DNA of 64,000 nt from Helianthus annuus (taxonomy: Eukaryota > Streptophyta > Magnoliopsida > Asterales > Asteraceae), in contig NC_035436.2 of the NCBI RefSeq assembly GCF_002127325.2, positions 26,542,354-26,606,353 on the forward strand, written 5' to 3'. Of this stretch, positions 22,995-34,616 are shown one piece after another (positions within the stretch are counted from its first letter, which is position 1; every line of letters starts with the position of its first letter). The notes beneath the pieces were generated by a model. It had not been told where the DNA came from. It was given only the letters and a program-made list of their open reading frames with translations, and made no database searches. The translations under genes were made by a program, and so were the position numbers.

Positions 22995-24127
22995 ATGGAT
23001 CCTAAAAACAACGCTCCTTCGTTGTTAAAGTTGATTGATACGATCTTATTAGTTGAACTTTATTTAACATTGTTACTAATGTAGACTTTTTATCTGTAGT
23101 CGAAACACAACGAGAAGACACAGACTACCGAAAGTCATGTTGAAGAAGGAGTTGCTGGGGATAGTGTTGGTCACTTTCAACTTCCAAATTTTGAGTCTAT
23201 TTTTAATGTATGTAACTATGTTTTAATATATATTAACAAACTTTAACAACCAGTACATTGTTGTATTCTTATATTTTTATATTTATGATGTCATTTTTTA
23301 GGATACTGACGACTACAAGTTTGATCGACATATAGCTGCTCTAATTGAGATGGAAGATGCTAAGAAGCTTGTAAGTGTATACGTTCAAATTATTGACAGA
23401 TCTTATTATATCTATTAGATAAGTACGCTATTAAATTGTGCTACTATAGTTCAATGATGGTTGGAATACAAAGAATGATGCTTTGAAAGAGACACCGTCT
23501 GCTACCTCTCAATGTCATGTAATATTTTTTATAAGTTTGCTTATATATTATATAGATGCTATTAATTACTTCATGTTAAATTTATATGTTTCTTATTAAC
23601 TGTTGTGTAGTTGGACATGAAAGGGAAGTCAAAGGTTGTATGTGGTGATGAAGCTGTTTCTCCAAAGGTTTAAATGAACTAATACCATAATTTAATATTT
23701 TTTTCCATATGTACATTGTATTTTTTATCATATTATGTGTTTTACTTTATCATATTTTTTTTCTTTTGTTTTAGGTCAAAGCAAGTTTGATATGGATCTC
23801 GATAATTTCTTGATACCAAAGAATAAATTTCGTGTACACGAGTTGTCCAAGAATTCTCATATCTCCTATCGTAAGCGTTCAAACATTTCGAGGAAGAATG
23901 ATCTGTCTCTTTCTGTTGACAACTTGCGTGACGTTACGTTTCAGAACCTAAGGAGTGAGCTAACTAATATGAACACAAGAGCCGAGAAGTCTGATGATGG
24001 TTATAGGTATGGTTTTACCAAGTGGTCAGCTTTCTTGAAATCAAATCACATCCGGTTCGGCGCCACACTTTTCTTTAAGTACGTCAAGTCTTCGAATCTT
24101 TTGATGTTGACCAAAGTTGTACACTAG
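22995..24127 (+). CDS. B3 gene 1 (REM-like), multi-exon, exon edges tentative
   Basis: Putative plant-specific B3 DNA-binding protein. Clear plausible exons bounded by AG...GT are: SKHNEKTQTTESHVEEG... (23101-23208), DTDDYKFDRHIAALIEME (from 23302), FNDGWNTKNDALKETPSA (from 23450) and LDMKGKSKVV (from 23611). A last exon ends at the stop 24125-24127. The last exon carries the C-terminal half of a B3 fold: LRDVTFQNLRSEL, then DGYRYGFTKWSAFLKSNHIR and ATLFFKYVKS. A start at ATG 22995 (MDPKNNAPS) is possible, but its splice to the next exon is not clean. The junction into the last exon also needs a non-obvious acceptor, so the gene may be decaying. Confidence 0.5.
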
Positions 24128-25480
24128 ACGACAAAGAAAAGAGGTCGTGCGTGACGACAAAGGAAATCGTGGTTTTTGTTTGTTGGTTTAGGCTGAACAG
24201 TTAATGTGTTAGTTTGGTTTGGTTTTTTTATCCTTGGTGGGTATTAGTGAAGGATGGTTAGACGGTTATTTTGGTAGTTTGTAGTTGTTGTTGACATGGT
24301 TGATGGTGGATAGTCGGATATGTTATCGGTGGAACTGTTAGTACGTAAACAAAGCTCTTTTGTGTTAAATCTGATAAATAGCTATTAGTTTTGGTTTGAA
24401 TGGATAACAGAATTTTGGTATTACCTTCCTTTTCATATTTGTCTTACTTATTTCCACATCAAAAGTTGTTTTGGTTATGATATCAATTCCTACACTCAAC
24501 CATCCGAACCTCTAAATTTATTTGTACGATACCAATAATTATGTTCTACGCTTTGTTAATGTTAAATACAGTATCTTCACTCTTGGTTTGTTATTGTTTA
24601 AAAATAATTTTTTATTGGTATGTCAACTGCATAAACTAGCAGTTAACATGTCATATACTATTTCTCCATCTATTCCAAACCAATACTGAAATAATGTTAA
24701 TTGATTTATGTTATCTTATTTTTTAAATTTGGTTTTTTAAATGTATATTTTTTTATTAAGTTTATATATTTTAGGAAAATTTCATCTATCTCAAACCAAT
24801 AAGGAAACAATACATATATAGATTTTGGGAATATTTATATCGTTGTCTTTTTTCAAAAAAAAAAAGGTGTTAAACAGTATTTCAACTTATGTTGTTATAT
24901 AATATAAAAGTATGATACTTAGATTGAATTGTTTACTAATTTACAACAATTTTAGCTAATATGGAAACTAAATTTGTTAGACTAATAATTTTGATGTATG
25001 TTGTATGTTTTATTTGATTATAATCTTTATATAATCTTAAAAATATAAAATTACGGTAATTTTCATTCTTTTATAATATAGATATCGAATTTTTAATAAT
25101 TGTAAATAATAGTTAATTTTGTAAAGTCAACCCTTTTTATTTAATGAATATGATTAGTTATATGATTATACAGTTTCTCTTTTTATAAATTTGTATTTAT
25201 GTTAATTTGTTTTATCTAATTAAAAACTATACAGTTTTCTTAATTATGGTATTTTTAAAAACGATTTTTTGTGATTTGAATTTTTCATCATAGTATTACA
25301 AATATTATTTTTTCTAATTTTATATAAAAAGATCATTTGTTCTTCAATCATTATTCCATTTAAAAAAACAACCTCTCTTTGGTTAATGTACATTGGATAG
25401 GTAAACTATGTTTGTTTTTAAAGCCATATTATTTTGTTTTCCACAGTCTATTAATTCTTTTTGTTGTCTTTATAGCTACA
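24128..25480. other. AT-rich Helitron spacer, no gene seen
   Basis: Follows the B3 gene 1 stop. Low-complexity AT-rich sequence with many T and A runs. The first 250 bp may be the 3' UTR of gene 1. No coding frame or transposon end was recognised. Confidence 0.5.
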
Positions 25481-25636
25481 ATGGAAAACCAAGGTGACAT
25501 CACCTTGCTGAACGATATTGATGCTTTTAGTACAAACTACACTATCAAGGTGAAGATTGTTAGTTTGTGGAGAAAGAAGATGAGAGGTAATGAAAGAGAG
25601 ACGTATCGTATTGATATGATACTGATGGATGAAATG
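25481..25636 (+). CDS. First exon of an RPA1-like (replication protein A large subunit) gene
   Basis: A 52-codon exon starting ATG GAA AAC CAA and ending at the donor GAAATG|GTAATT in phase 0. It encodes ITLLNDIDAFSTNYTIKVKI followed by VSLWRKKMRG...MILMDEM. This is the N-terminal strand pattern of the first OB fold in plant RPA70-like proteins, where a short leucine-rich start leads to 'W x I x V R V x x L W' and then 'L V D E x G'. RPA-like genes are common passengers or components of plant Helitrons. Downstream exons were not found in the next 1.2 kb, so this is a fragment. In an intact protein it would bind single-stranded DNA. Confidence 0.55.
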
Positions 25637-26915
25637 GTAATTTCTTGATTTATTTCGTTTTGTTATTTGTATTATGTTTGTTACACATTTACAATACCAT
25701 AAATCTTTTTTCGTTTAATTATACAGATTGTGAGTTCATTTTAACATTTCCTTTGCGTGTTATGTTTGTTACATATTTACAATAAATACAATTTGTTTGT
25801 TATTGGACTATTGGAATTTTGTTTTGTGGTTTTTAATTTTTAATGTTTGAATACATTTTTATGGTTTCCCTATATATTATGACATTTTGACTTATTCTTT
25901 ACAATTTTTGGTTGGAAATCATGTTTGCTTATGTTCCTTATTTTATAATACTACATTTATTATTTATTGTATCATAATTTAATCATCCGGTAATATAAAA
26001 ATAAGAAAATGAAAAATTACATGTTACTTTTGACCTAAATGAATTACTTTTCATGAAATGAACATTAATCATTTGTTTAAATATTTATACAATTCAGTTA
26101 CATTTCTATAGTTATTTTAAGAAATATCGTAATTATAGCAACTCGATTTTAGTGTTGACACATTCTCTTTAATTTCCCAAACTTAAAAATATAAGATTGT
26201 TTCCATATTTCAGACCATTAATTTGATTGCCACTTATTTTAGTAATCTTTATTATTAATTACATAAATAAGTTATAGCTTATGTCTATAAATACAGATAC
26301 TTTACACACTTTCAAACATCTTCAAGGTTCTTTGAATAGATATTGAACACTCACGGACAAGTATATGTGACGCTTTCAAGATTCAAAAGTATGGATGGCT
26401 TAAAGATGTTAATATATAGACAGTGATGGGAACATTATAAATAAAATCACCAATGTAGTCTACAAAGAGATATTCTGAAATTTATACTTTCAGTATTTTA
26501 ATAGTAATTTCCAACTTCTATTTTTCTTCATTGATTTTTTTTTTTTATGGAATTCATCTTTACTCTTTACGTCAACATTTAAGGTTACATTAAATTGTTA
26601 GTAAATATGAGTTAGATCTTATATAATAAATGCAAATCACATATAAACAACCACATCTTAATTTGTAAATATATATATTTGAACATCGATAATCAACAAG
26701 CATTTATAGTCGATACCATTGTTAGTTAAAAATATGGTATCTGTCATGATAATATACCACTAATTGTTTTCAAGCTTAAACTACCAACGACGAAAATTGA
26801 ACATGATAAGAAGAGAACGTGCATGTCCAAAAAAAGATACATACAATCAGTAGCACAAAAGACTCATGATTTCGTCTTCACAAACACCTTCAACATTAGC
26901 TTATAAGATTACATG
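25637..26915. other. AT-rich Helitron spacer, no further RPA exons seen
   Basis: Very AT-rich sequence between the RPA-like exon and the end of B3 gene 2. Searching by eye for the rest of the OB fold gave nothing convincing. It may include the lost or decayed 3' part of the RPA-like gene. Confidence 0.45.
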
Positions 26916-28355
26916 TTAACCTGCATTAACTGCATCCACGTGTGATAAGATCAGGAGATTTCCTGAACTTACAAATGTGAAATGCATTGTGTCAACCGCA
27001 CAAAGGCCATTCTCCTTCATGAACATCGACCAACCTTCGATTGCATACCTTACACCATCTCCATTCTTCTGACGCCTATACATACCAACCGATTGTGAGT
27101 TCTTCGTCTAAATGTTGAGACGTTTGGCATTTCCACTTCTGTTCCGCATATCAACCGCTTACTATCGTCTGGATTACAACATGCCGCAATCTGTTTCCCT
27201 TTCTTTTTAAACTGTTAATACAGTGATTAAAGTTAAATAACATTAACCAACAATCATTAACTAAATATGTCTACATATATGAATGAAATTACTTATCTAT
27301 TATTATGTTTGAAATAATTACATTTTCTTTTCTTGGGTTGTTTCTCTCTTCCATCATCAAACTCTTTTTTCCTACCTTCGACTTTTGATTTCCACCAATG
27401 TTCTTATTCACCTCTTCATTGTTAGCAGCTGCATGCATCTGTGTATGATAATTAATAAAATCCAAAAAATCTTATTGTAATGTATTCCAATCTATATACA
27501 TGTAAACTTATTACCTCATAAATCAACTGATCTATTGAGGCTTCGTCTTCAGAAAAGGTCTGTTATACAATAATATGTGTAACTAAGTAGTATTTTGTAG
27601 TAAACCATGCTACTTTAATTCAAAATACTTACAAAGTTAACGTTTTCATAGTATGTTTCTTTAGGTATTTCCAGTAGAGAGTCATCTTCAGTTTCTTCCT
27701 TCTTACTTAAAACTACCTCAACTCCTCTACGATAAATTTTTAACTCAAATGTAATGGTGTCCATCTTCATCAACAACAGCATATCCTCCTCTTCTATTTC
27801 AAGATCATCAAATAATTTCTGACAACCTTTTGTAAAAACATAATTATCATTGATTTTGTTGGTCTCAACTTTCCAAGTCTGACCTGCTACATATATGTTA
27901 TAACAATCGTTGACTGGGGAGTTAGAGTAATAGTTTGTGATATAAGCTTCTGGAATCACCTGAAAAGTTATGTAACATTTTATTGTTAGATATATATGTA
28001 TACCATTTAGTTGAAAAGTATAACAAAATAAATATTGAATCAAACATGTTAGTATACTTACTATTATCTTTAGAACTCCGTAACGGTTTACTGTCACAAA
28101 TGATTCACCACATACGTTTTCTACGAAACAATTGATTTCAATATTTTTATCTTCGATTATCCTTAACAGCAAGAACGTCCTCTTTGTCAACTCAAGATCC
28201 CTTACGACATTACCCCATCCGTCAATGATAACGGATTCCCCGCTTACACTTCTCAACGATACTTGCCAACTTCTTTGACTTTGATGATGTATCATTATTT
28301 TTGTCCTTTGCCAATAATCTCCATATACATTCTTCACAAATTCAAGTGGCAGCAC
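26916..28355 (-). CDS. B3 gene 2 (REM-like), at least three B3 domains, probable frameshift
   Basis: Minus-strand multi-exon gene; exons read as 28355-28062, 27959-27633, 27559-27515, an ill-defined exon near 27438-27390, and 27211-26916. Exon 1 is a B3 domain (LPLEFVKNVYGDYW, SWQVSLRSVSGES, IIDGWGNVVRDLEL). Exon 2 is a second (VIPEAYITNYYS, TWKVETNKINDNYVFTKG, LEIEEEDMLLLMKM). The third small exon reads TFSEDEASIDQLIYE, an acidic linker. The last exon holds the C-terminal half of a third B3 (GVRYAIEGWSMFMKENGL, HFTFVSSGNLLIL) before TAA. Inside this exon the linker frame and the B3 frame are offset by one base near 27115, suggesting a frameshift. The true start lies upstream of 28355; the first codon seen is GTG just after an AG. 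Confidence 0.6.
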
Positions 28356-29526
28356 TTGCAGTTATTTTTATTTGTTACATGTTCTCTAATAGAAGATATA
28401 TATAATTTTTTAAGCAGATGGCTCTTCTAACACAGAGAGACATGATGGACTCATTTTTGTATACCTGTTATATACCAACATTTGTTATTAACATGTACTA
28501 TTGAACTTGAATGAATACATATATGTTCATAATGATAAAAAAATATGTGTTAAGGACCATTAGACGAACACCTTTTGTGAATATGCCTTTATCATTCTTA
28601 TATTTTGAAAACTTATACTGATATAATGCCGATATTATTTCCATTATTCCTAATCCTAATTCGTAATCTACATCAAATATGTTGTGTACATACTTTCAAT
28701 AACACAACAGACAACATCCGTATATACAATACTAAATGAACTCTTTTCATATCATCTTATTTGAGTACAACTAAAAAAATTCGTTTTAATCAATGAATTT
28801 ATAATAACATATATGTTTTCCTTCCTTTATGATTCATTACAAAATCTGAATATACCGTTTTCATTAAATATACAATCCACAATGTAAATCACACTAAATA
28901 TCTACATTAGATGACAAACATACCAAATTTATCAAAGCTTCAAGATGATTAAACCCTAAAATTCAATTTCATGTCACACCGGTTTAGTCTCATATAAAAC
29001 ACTGTATCTTCTGCATGTACTAACTAAAACATGTTTAGTTGCTGAATTTCACAAAAAAAAATCGACCTTTAGCTAATCGGATTTTGGAAGGAAGTTTATC
29101 AGAATCCAAACGATGGTGAATGGAGACTTTTTTTTCTTGCAATAGAGATGATGAAGATTGGTGAGTTGATGGATGTGTTGATAAATGTAGATTGTAATGA
29201 TGAAATATCTATTACCTATAAAGTTAACATTCATTTATATATTTTATAATCTTCTAATACAAACGGTTGCATTTTTTTTTGTTGATTTTTAATTATAGTA
29301 ATTATTTACGTTTACTTATTAATGATAATTGCATCATAGATTTGTATCTCTATATTTAAAGAAATTTGTTAAATATGTGCAATAAAAGTTTAACAATTTT
29401 CATTATATATGGAAAATAGAATAACCATGTTTTTACATATTTTTTGTCTTTAAATAACTTTTTCTTATAAATATAGATAATACCTAAAGCATCTTCATCC
29501 AATTCAAAGTTTTATTATCAGTGAAA
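28356..29526. other. Intergenic region between divergent B3 genes 2 and 3
   Basis: About 1.2 kb with no clear coding frame. It should contain the missing first exon(s) and promoter of gene 2 (minus) and the promoter of gene 3 (plus). The stretch 28960-29215 is less AT-rich and, read on the minus strand, could be the leader or first exon of gene 2. A TATA-like CTTATAAATATAGATA at about 29464-29479 lies some 50-60 bp before the gene 3 start codon. Confidence 0.4.
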
Positions 29527-30376
29527 ATGCTTAACTGTTTTTTACGTTTTCTATCAAACAACAATATGAATTCTTGGGTATGTTGATGTTATAATTATTT
29601 TTATTTATTTATTATATGTTTGTATTAATTCTTACTTTGCATATAGATTTTACCGAGGAGTTACCACAACTTGGTAGCTGGTTTCAAGTTAGCTACTGAT
29701 GGTATGGTTCAAATCATTACACTTGATGAAAGAATTTTTAATGTCAAAATTAGAAAAGCAGGTTCTTCATACTTTTTTCACAACGGATGGTTCAATATGA
29801 TTCAGTCACTACTATTACCAAAGAATTCGTTGCTTATGTTTCAGTACGAAGGTAGTCTAACTTTTAGATTGATATACTTCTATCAAGATTTTGCACTTGC
29901 TCAAGGTGATTTCTTACATTGCCAAACATCACAATTCTCTGAACATAAAGATCACTTGGTAATTATTTTTTTATGTTTGTACTATAGTGGTATTTGACAA
30001 ATTTTACAAAACTTTCTTTAATATAAAATATTTTTTTTTGTACTTGCAGCTTATCGATAGATTTTTTGTTCATCATAAATTGAAGAACATACTACCTACG
30101 AAACATGTTACTATAACCTCTTTTCCTAACCGTACATGGTTGGTTGTTATGGAAAAACATGGTGAAAACTTTTATATGACTACCGGATGGGATCGCATTA
30201 AAGAAGACATGAAAATTGAAGATGAACACTTTATTATCTTCGATATGATTTATGAGTCAAAATTTGATATAGTGGTTTTTAGAGGGACAGAAGCTTTGGT
30301 CCGTATTCCTGAACGACATCTTGGACGTGTTAAACTAGAAGTTAAAAAAGAAGTTAATGAAGAAGGTGCTGCTTAA
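29527..30376 (+). CDS. B3 gene 3 (REM-like), intact three-exon frame, 229 residues
   Basis: Exons 29527-29577, 29647-29958 and 30050-30376, all joined in phase 0 with GT...AG introns and no internal stop. Exon 1 gives MLNCFLRFLSNNNMNSW, matching the short N-terminal exon of REM genes that opens the first B3 domain. Exon 2 continues it (ILPRSYHNLVAGFKLATDG, SYFFHNGWFNMIQSLLLPKN, SLLMFQYEGS). Exon 3 has a second B3 (HVTITSFPNRTWLVVMEKHG, FYMTTGWDRIKEDMKIEDEH, FIIFDMIYES) and an acidic, charged tail ending KKEVNEEGAA. Two tandem B3 domains are typical of REM-type nuclear DNA-binding proteins. The stop lies 220 bp from the Helitron 3' end. Being intact inside a non-autonomous Helitron, it is either recent cargo or still under selection. 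Confidence 0.7.
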
Positions 30377-30566
30377 ATTGTTTAGTGCTCTTTATGCTAT
30401 GATTATGAACGAACAAAAGAGAAGTTTGTTGTTCTCAGTATTACATTTTATTAATTTTTACTCATATAGACGTTCTTATCATTTATTCATCCCCCTTATT
30501 CTTCATGAAAATTTTCATTTATTAATATATATGTATGTATTATTTTTTTACAAAGATAGATTAACA

Positions 30567-30596
30567 ACCCATGAGTATTCACGGGTTATAACCTAG
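30567..30596 (+). other. Helitron 3' terminal hairpin and CTAG end
   Basis: Stem ACCCATGA/TCACGGGT (one mismatch, loop GTAT) followed by TATAACCTAG, then the host T at 30597. This is the canonical Helitron 3' terminator, which stops rolling-circle strand transfer. Confidence 0.85.
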
Positions 30597-31307
30597 TAAA
30601 AGTATATACAAATAAGAGAAAAATATAATAAGGATCATAAAACAATGTTATTATAAATCATTTACGTAAATTAGAAACAAACTTTATACATAAATGTAGG
30701 GTAAATTTCCTTGATAATCCCTGTTGTTTGTAATATTTACTTTTATTCCTCACTTTTTCAAATTTACATGTATTTTCTCTATGGTTGTGGGTGAGGTCGC
30801 TCAAGCAACCAACCTTGTGCTTCAAACTCCAACAACCGTGGTCGCTTCCGTCGTCCTCCTCATAGTCATCCTTTTAGGACTGATGGACACTGCACTTCTG
30901 CATGCCCTAACTTTGCTTCCTATGCCACTAATACTCCAGCCATAGATGCTCACTTGGATCAAGCATTTCACACCCAATGTCATGTAACTAAGGGAACCCC
31001 AGATTGGACTGCAGATACCGACGCTACAGAATACATGGCCACCGACACGAGTAATAATGATAACTCCATACCTTATAAGGGTCACTCTAAAGTTGTTAGA
31101 AATGATTCTCTTTATATAGGCCACTGTCATGTTTCAAACATCTCATTAAAAGATGTTATGATGGTTCCAAAATTTACATGTAATCTATTATCCAATAGCA
31201 AACTAACTTGCGATTAACTAGTTTAAGTTTTGTTTTCTCAACCTAATTCTATTATTCAGGATCGCAAAACGATACAAACACTTGCAACGAGAAAATGTGA
31301 AGGTGGT
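30597..31307 (+). pseudogene. Copia gag tail and protease remnant (copy A part 3)
   Basis: The leader AAAGTATATACAAATAAGAG to about 30780 matches copy B. From about 30830 the frame carries the degraded gag C-terminus (NNRGRFRRPPHSHP, DGHCTSACPNFASYATN), then the aspartic protease region PDWTADTDATEYMATD, where the usual DTGA active site is DTDA. It continues NISLKDVMMVPKFTCNLLS, typical of Copia protease. Stops and small indels interrupt it. It is cut at 31307 by the Gypsy element and resumes at 50677 with GGLYVLRDG. Confidence 0.75.
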
Positions 31308-33870
31308 TGTCACACCCTCAATTTCCACATGCGGAGTACTACCGCTAGGCGTGTGACTGACCAAAATCAAGCCACCAATCATATTGAACAACAATGAATA
31401 CAGAGCAGTTTTTTCACAGCCAATACGATTAGTGACTATAAATCTCTAAGTCCAAAGTTTAAGTCTAAGAGATCGTTTACAGATAATAGCGGAGGAATAA
31501 GTTGAACAGTTCAAACCAAAGTTTCAAAGTTCATAATTATTATTAAGGAAAACCCAACACGAGTTAACGCGACCACTACACTCCCCAGTTGTAAGCTCCT
31601 GTTTCATTACTATGTACCTGCAAAGCATGCAGTAGGGTGTCAACATAAAGTTGGCGAGTTCACGACTTCACCGGTTTTATTTCCAAAAACGTAAGTTATT
31701 TGATTTCGTATTTATAATCATGTAATTGGGAGCTACCCCATCTGTAAGCTTACTAAACTGCATGATATCGAATAATGGTGATTGTCATGTTGTTTTGCCC
31801 CAAGTCAATGTCTATCATCATTGACCAAGTTGCAAGGCATACTAGTTCACTCCCGATCCACCCGGTCACGGTGTGAGGTTTGTCAAACCTAGTAGCGCTA
31901 TCAACTAACATTCGGTTCGCCCCCGATGATTAGTCGGTATTGTAAGTGGGGACTTAATGATAGAGTTTCGTTTAGTTTGCTAAAACATGATTCATCGTAT
32001 TCCCCCCAGGACACATGCTTTTAGTGTGTGTGAACTCACCTTGGTTTGCTCGGCAGGTAGTTTACTTGTTCTAAAGTTTGGTCAACCACGTCCTATTATG
32101 GTTACCAAGTTGAGATTAGGTTCTTACTCAAGTAACATTACTTATACACGAATCTAACATATAGCACATAAGTAACATGTATCACATATTGGACATATAA
32201 CACAAACCCCAAACTGAGAACAGTGACATAAATAATCCAATACCAATATGCTAAGCATGCGGCCCAAAATACGAGTGTGCGGCCTGATTTATCTGTGAGG
32301 TTCATAGCAGTATATAATTTATATAGTCCAATGAAAGGATGTACGGTCCAAATATAGGTGTGTGGCCCAAAATATCAATCTCCCACTGCCTAGTGTGCGG
32401 TCCCTAGGCAGTGTGCGGTGATGCAAACCAGTTATTATACTATGTGCTTCATGTGTTGTACTATTATGTCTGCAGTCTCATGACTTATATGCTGAGCAGT
32501 AATGTTTGCACATCCCGGAGTGTGCGGTTATGCATAGTTCGGTGGTACACTGTGCATGCGTCATTGTACATCAGCCAGTGTGCGGCATTCGGGGCATATT
32601 TAGTGTGCAGTGTGCTGTATTTGCTTGTACAGTAAGCTGAGAAGTTTGTGCACAACACATCTGTACAGTAACATTAAATCAAAACATCTTTCATTTAAAT
32701 TTCTATAATCTATACAGCCAAATGCCTATCATAACAACAATCATTTGATCATTCAACCATTCAATATCATATCCAACCATCTGATGTCTCATCATCTATT
32801 CCATTCAATAATAATAAATCAATACATCTAATCCTATATCATCAATAAGTATTAGTAGATCCAGATTTTCACATAAGCAATGACCATCACAACACCGTTA
32901 TCTATGAATCAAGAATATTGTTAACGGAATTATCTTCATAACAATCAACAATCATCCATATTTACCATTAAACTCAGAAATCTTAAGGGTTTTAACAACA
33001 CATCTTATTTATCAAATATGTCATGAACCCTTTTGTTTTATTATGCTAGCATCTAACCATTATCACTCATATTATCCAAGCAAATATTGATCAAGTGCAT
33101 TCATCATCATGTATAATCATTTAATATACAAATCATCAACCAAGCTTGCAACCTTTATCATGTATAATCATCAACTAATAGTGATATACTAACCGGGTAA
33201 TGTATGGCACAAGAGAGTGTAAGAAGGGTGATGAAACAAGGCCTCTAAAGCTTCAATAGCTAACTATCTTCACGAGGGCAAAGCTGCCGTCGAAAACCAA
33301 AGGACGTGAAGGAGGTTTGGTGTGTTTTTATGGTTTTTAGAGAGAGAGAGTTAGAGAGAGAGAATGTTTTTAGTTATTGACGGGGAAACATTCCCTGGCA
33401 AGTGGCAGCACATGAATATTTATATTATTCCAAAGATGCCGCTCACATCAAGGAAATGTGCGGTCATGCTAGGGTTTGCAATGTGCTTGTATTGGGCCTG
33501 TCCAAAGAGTGTGCGGGTAGCCCAAGGCAGGAAGGGTGTGCGATCCTTTACTTATTTCGAGGGAGCAGTCCATCAGTTAGGCCAAAGAGGTGTGCGAGTA
33601 TTGGAAATGTGTGACCAAGAAGGTATATTCGTGTAATTTTGTAACCTGTAATCAATTATACTCATATACACATGTACACATATTCACATATATTAGTTTA
33701 AGAAATTATAAATTTCATTCATTCGACTCTTATATTTACAACGTCAAATAGATCGTGAAGGAAAACCCGAAGTGTCACATTATCCCTAAGTTCAAAGAAA
33801 TTGTGTCCCGATATTTAGCGAGCAGCCACTTACAAGCTAGTGTGTTTAAGCATTTTCGGGGCGTGTCACA
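31308..33870 (-). repeat. Gypsy 1 3' LTR
   Basis: 2,563 bp. Read on the minus strand it starts TGTGACACGCC and ends GGGTGTGACA. It has many substitutions and indels relative to the other LTR, so the insertion is much older than the tandem array. It includes degenerate GTGTGCGG motifs (32260-32600), a GA microsatellite (33339-33363) and a minus-strand TATA-like AATATAAATATTC near 33413-33427. Confidence 0.85.
33798..33830 (-). other. Degraded inner copy of the inverted-repeat/PPT module in the 3' LTR
   Basis: On the minus strand about 55 bp inside the LTR: AAATATCGGGACACAATTT, then ACTTAGGGATAA and a second TGTGACAC. The arms are decayed compared with the 5' LTR copy at 50599-50617. Confidence 0.55.
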
Positions 33871-34616
33871 TCATCCCCCTGTTGGTTTGGAATTTCGTGC
33901 CAAAATTTAGTAGTAGCCTCAGTGCTAGTGCTGGAAGTATTGTTAAACAACTGCGGATACAAGCGCATCATCTGGTCTTCCCGTTCCCAGGTAAACTCTG
34001 GACCACGACGTGAGTTCCAACTAACTCGGACTATTGGTATCTTGCTACACTTGAGGGTTTTGATTTCTCGATCCATGATCTCAACCGGTTCCTCAATGAA
34101 GCGTAGTTGATCGTCAATTTTGAGTTCCTTAAAAGGAACAATAAGAGTTTCATCTGACAGATACTTCTTCAGATTTGATACATGAAAAAGGTTGTGTACC
34201 GCACTTAACTCTTCAGGCAGGTTTAGTCTATAAGCTACCTTACCGATTCTCTTGAAAAATTTCAAAAGATCCAACGTATCGCGGATTAAGCTTGCCCCTT
34301 TTGCCAAAACGTACCACACCTTTCCAAGGTGAGACTTTTAGTAGAACCCGGTCCCCGACCTAGAATTCTAAAGGTTTCCTTCGCCTATCAACGTAGCTAT
34401 TCTGATGGTCACGAGCTGCCGCCATTCGTTGCCCGATCTGGGCAATCTTTTCCGTGGTGTAAATTACACTGGGCCGGTCATTTGGATTTTGCCAACTTCT
34501 GGCCAACACAAAGGTGATTGGCATTTACGTCCATACAATGCCTCGAACAGTGCTGCCTGAATGCTAGTGTGGTAACTGTTGTTGTAAGAAAATTCTACCA
34601 GAGGTAAGTGTCGTTC
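33846..34616 (-). pseudogene. Gypsy 1 integrase C-terminus and chromodomain-like region
   Basis: The minus-strand frame 34319-33846 encodes RIGKVAYRLNLPEELSAVHN, LFHVSNLKKYL, and then a chromodomain-like end (EEPVEIMDREIKTLKCSKIP, SWNSRRGPEFTWEREDQMM) that may steer integration to marked chromatin. Upstream (34320-34616) the GRKCRSP-type and VRFGKRGKLNPRYVG motifs are in another frame, a one-base shift near 34250. The left end abuts the nested element. Confidence 0.7.
33871..33908 (-). other. Gypsy 1 polypurine tract with preceding inverted repeat
   Basis: On the minus strand AAATTTTGGCACGAAATT (33908-33891) is followed by CCAAACCAACAGGGGGATGA and then the LTR start. The AGGGGGATGA tract is the expected plus-strand primer. 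Confidence 0.7.

Larger units (their letters stand above)
20982..30596 (+). mobile_element. 9.6-kb Helitron carrying B3-domain genes and an RPA-like exon
   Basis: Rolling-circle transposon. The 5' end is TCTATATATATTAATAAATG after an A. The 3' end is a hairpin (ACCCATGA-gtat-TCACGGGT, 30567-30586) followed by TATAACCTAG and a host T, the typical 5'-TC...CTAG-3' structure inserted between A and T. The homologous place at 55403/55404 (AAA|TAAAAG) lacks the insert and has no target duplication, as expected. The cargo is B3 gene 1 (+), an RPA1-like first exon (+), B3 gene 2 (-) and B3 gene 3 (+). No Rep/helicase frame was found, so the element is non-autonomous. Whether the B3 genes were captured recently or travel as a stable part of a Helitron family cannot be told here. 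Confidence 0.85.

Noticed and set aside
27615..28355. Single-exon 246-residue protein
   Set aside because: It reads through a clear intron (28061-27960, GTAAGT...TTTTCAG). The stretch between the two B3 domains is AT-rich intron translation, so the multi-exon model was preferred.
20982..30596. Autonomous Helitron with Rep/helicase
   Set aside because: No Rep HUH motif or helicase motifs were found in any frame; only an RPA-like exon and B3 genes.
30822..31130. 102-residue minus-strand open frame opposite the Copia remnant
   Set aside because: Antisense shadow of the degraded Copia gag/protease frame on the plus strand.
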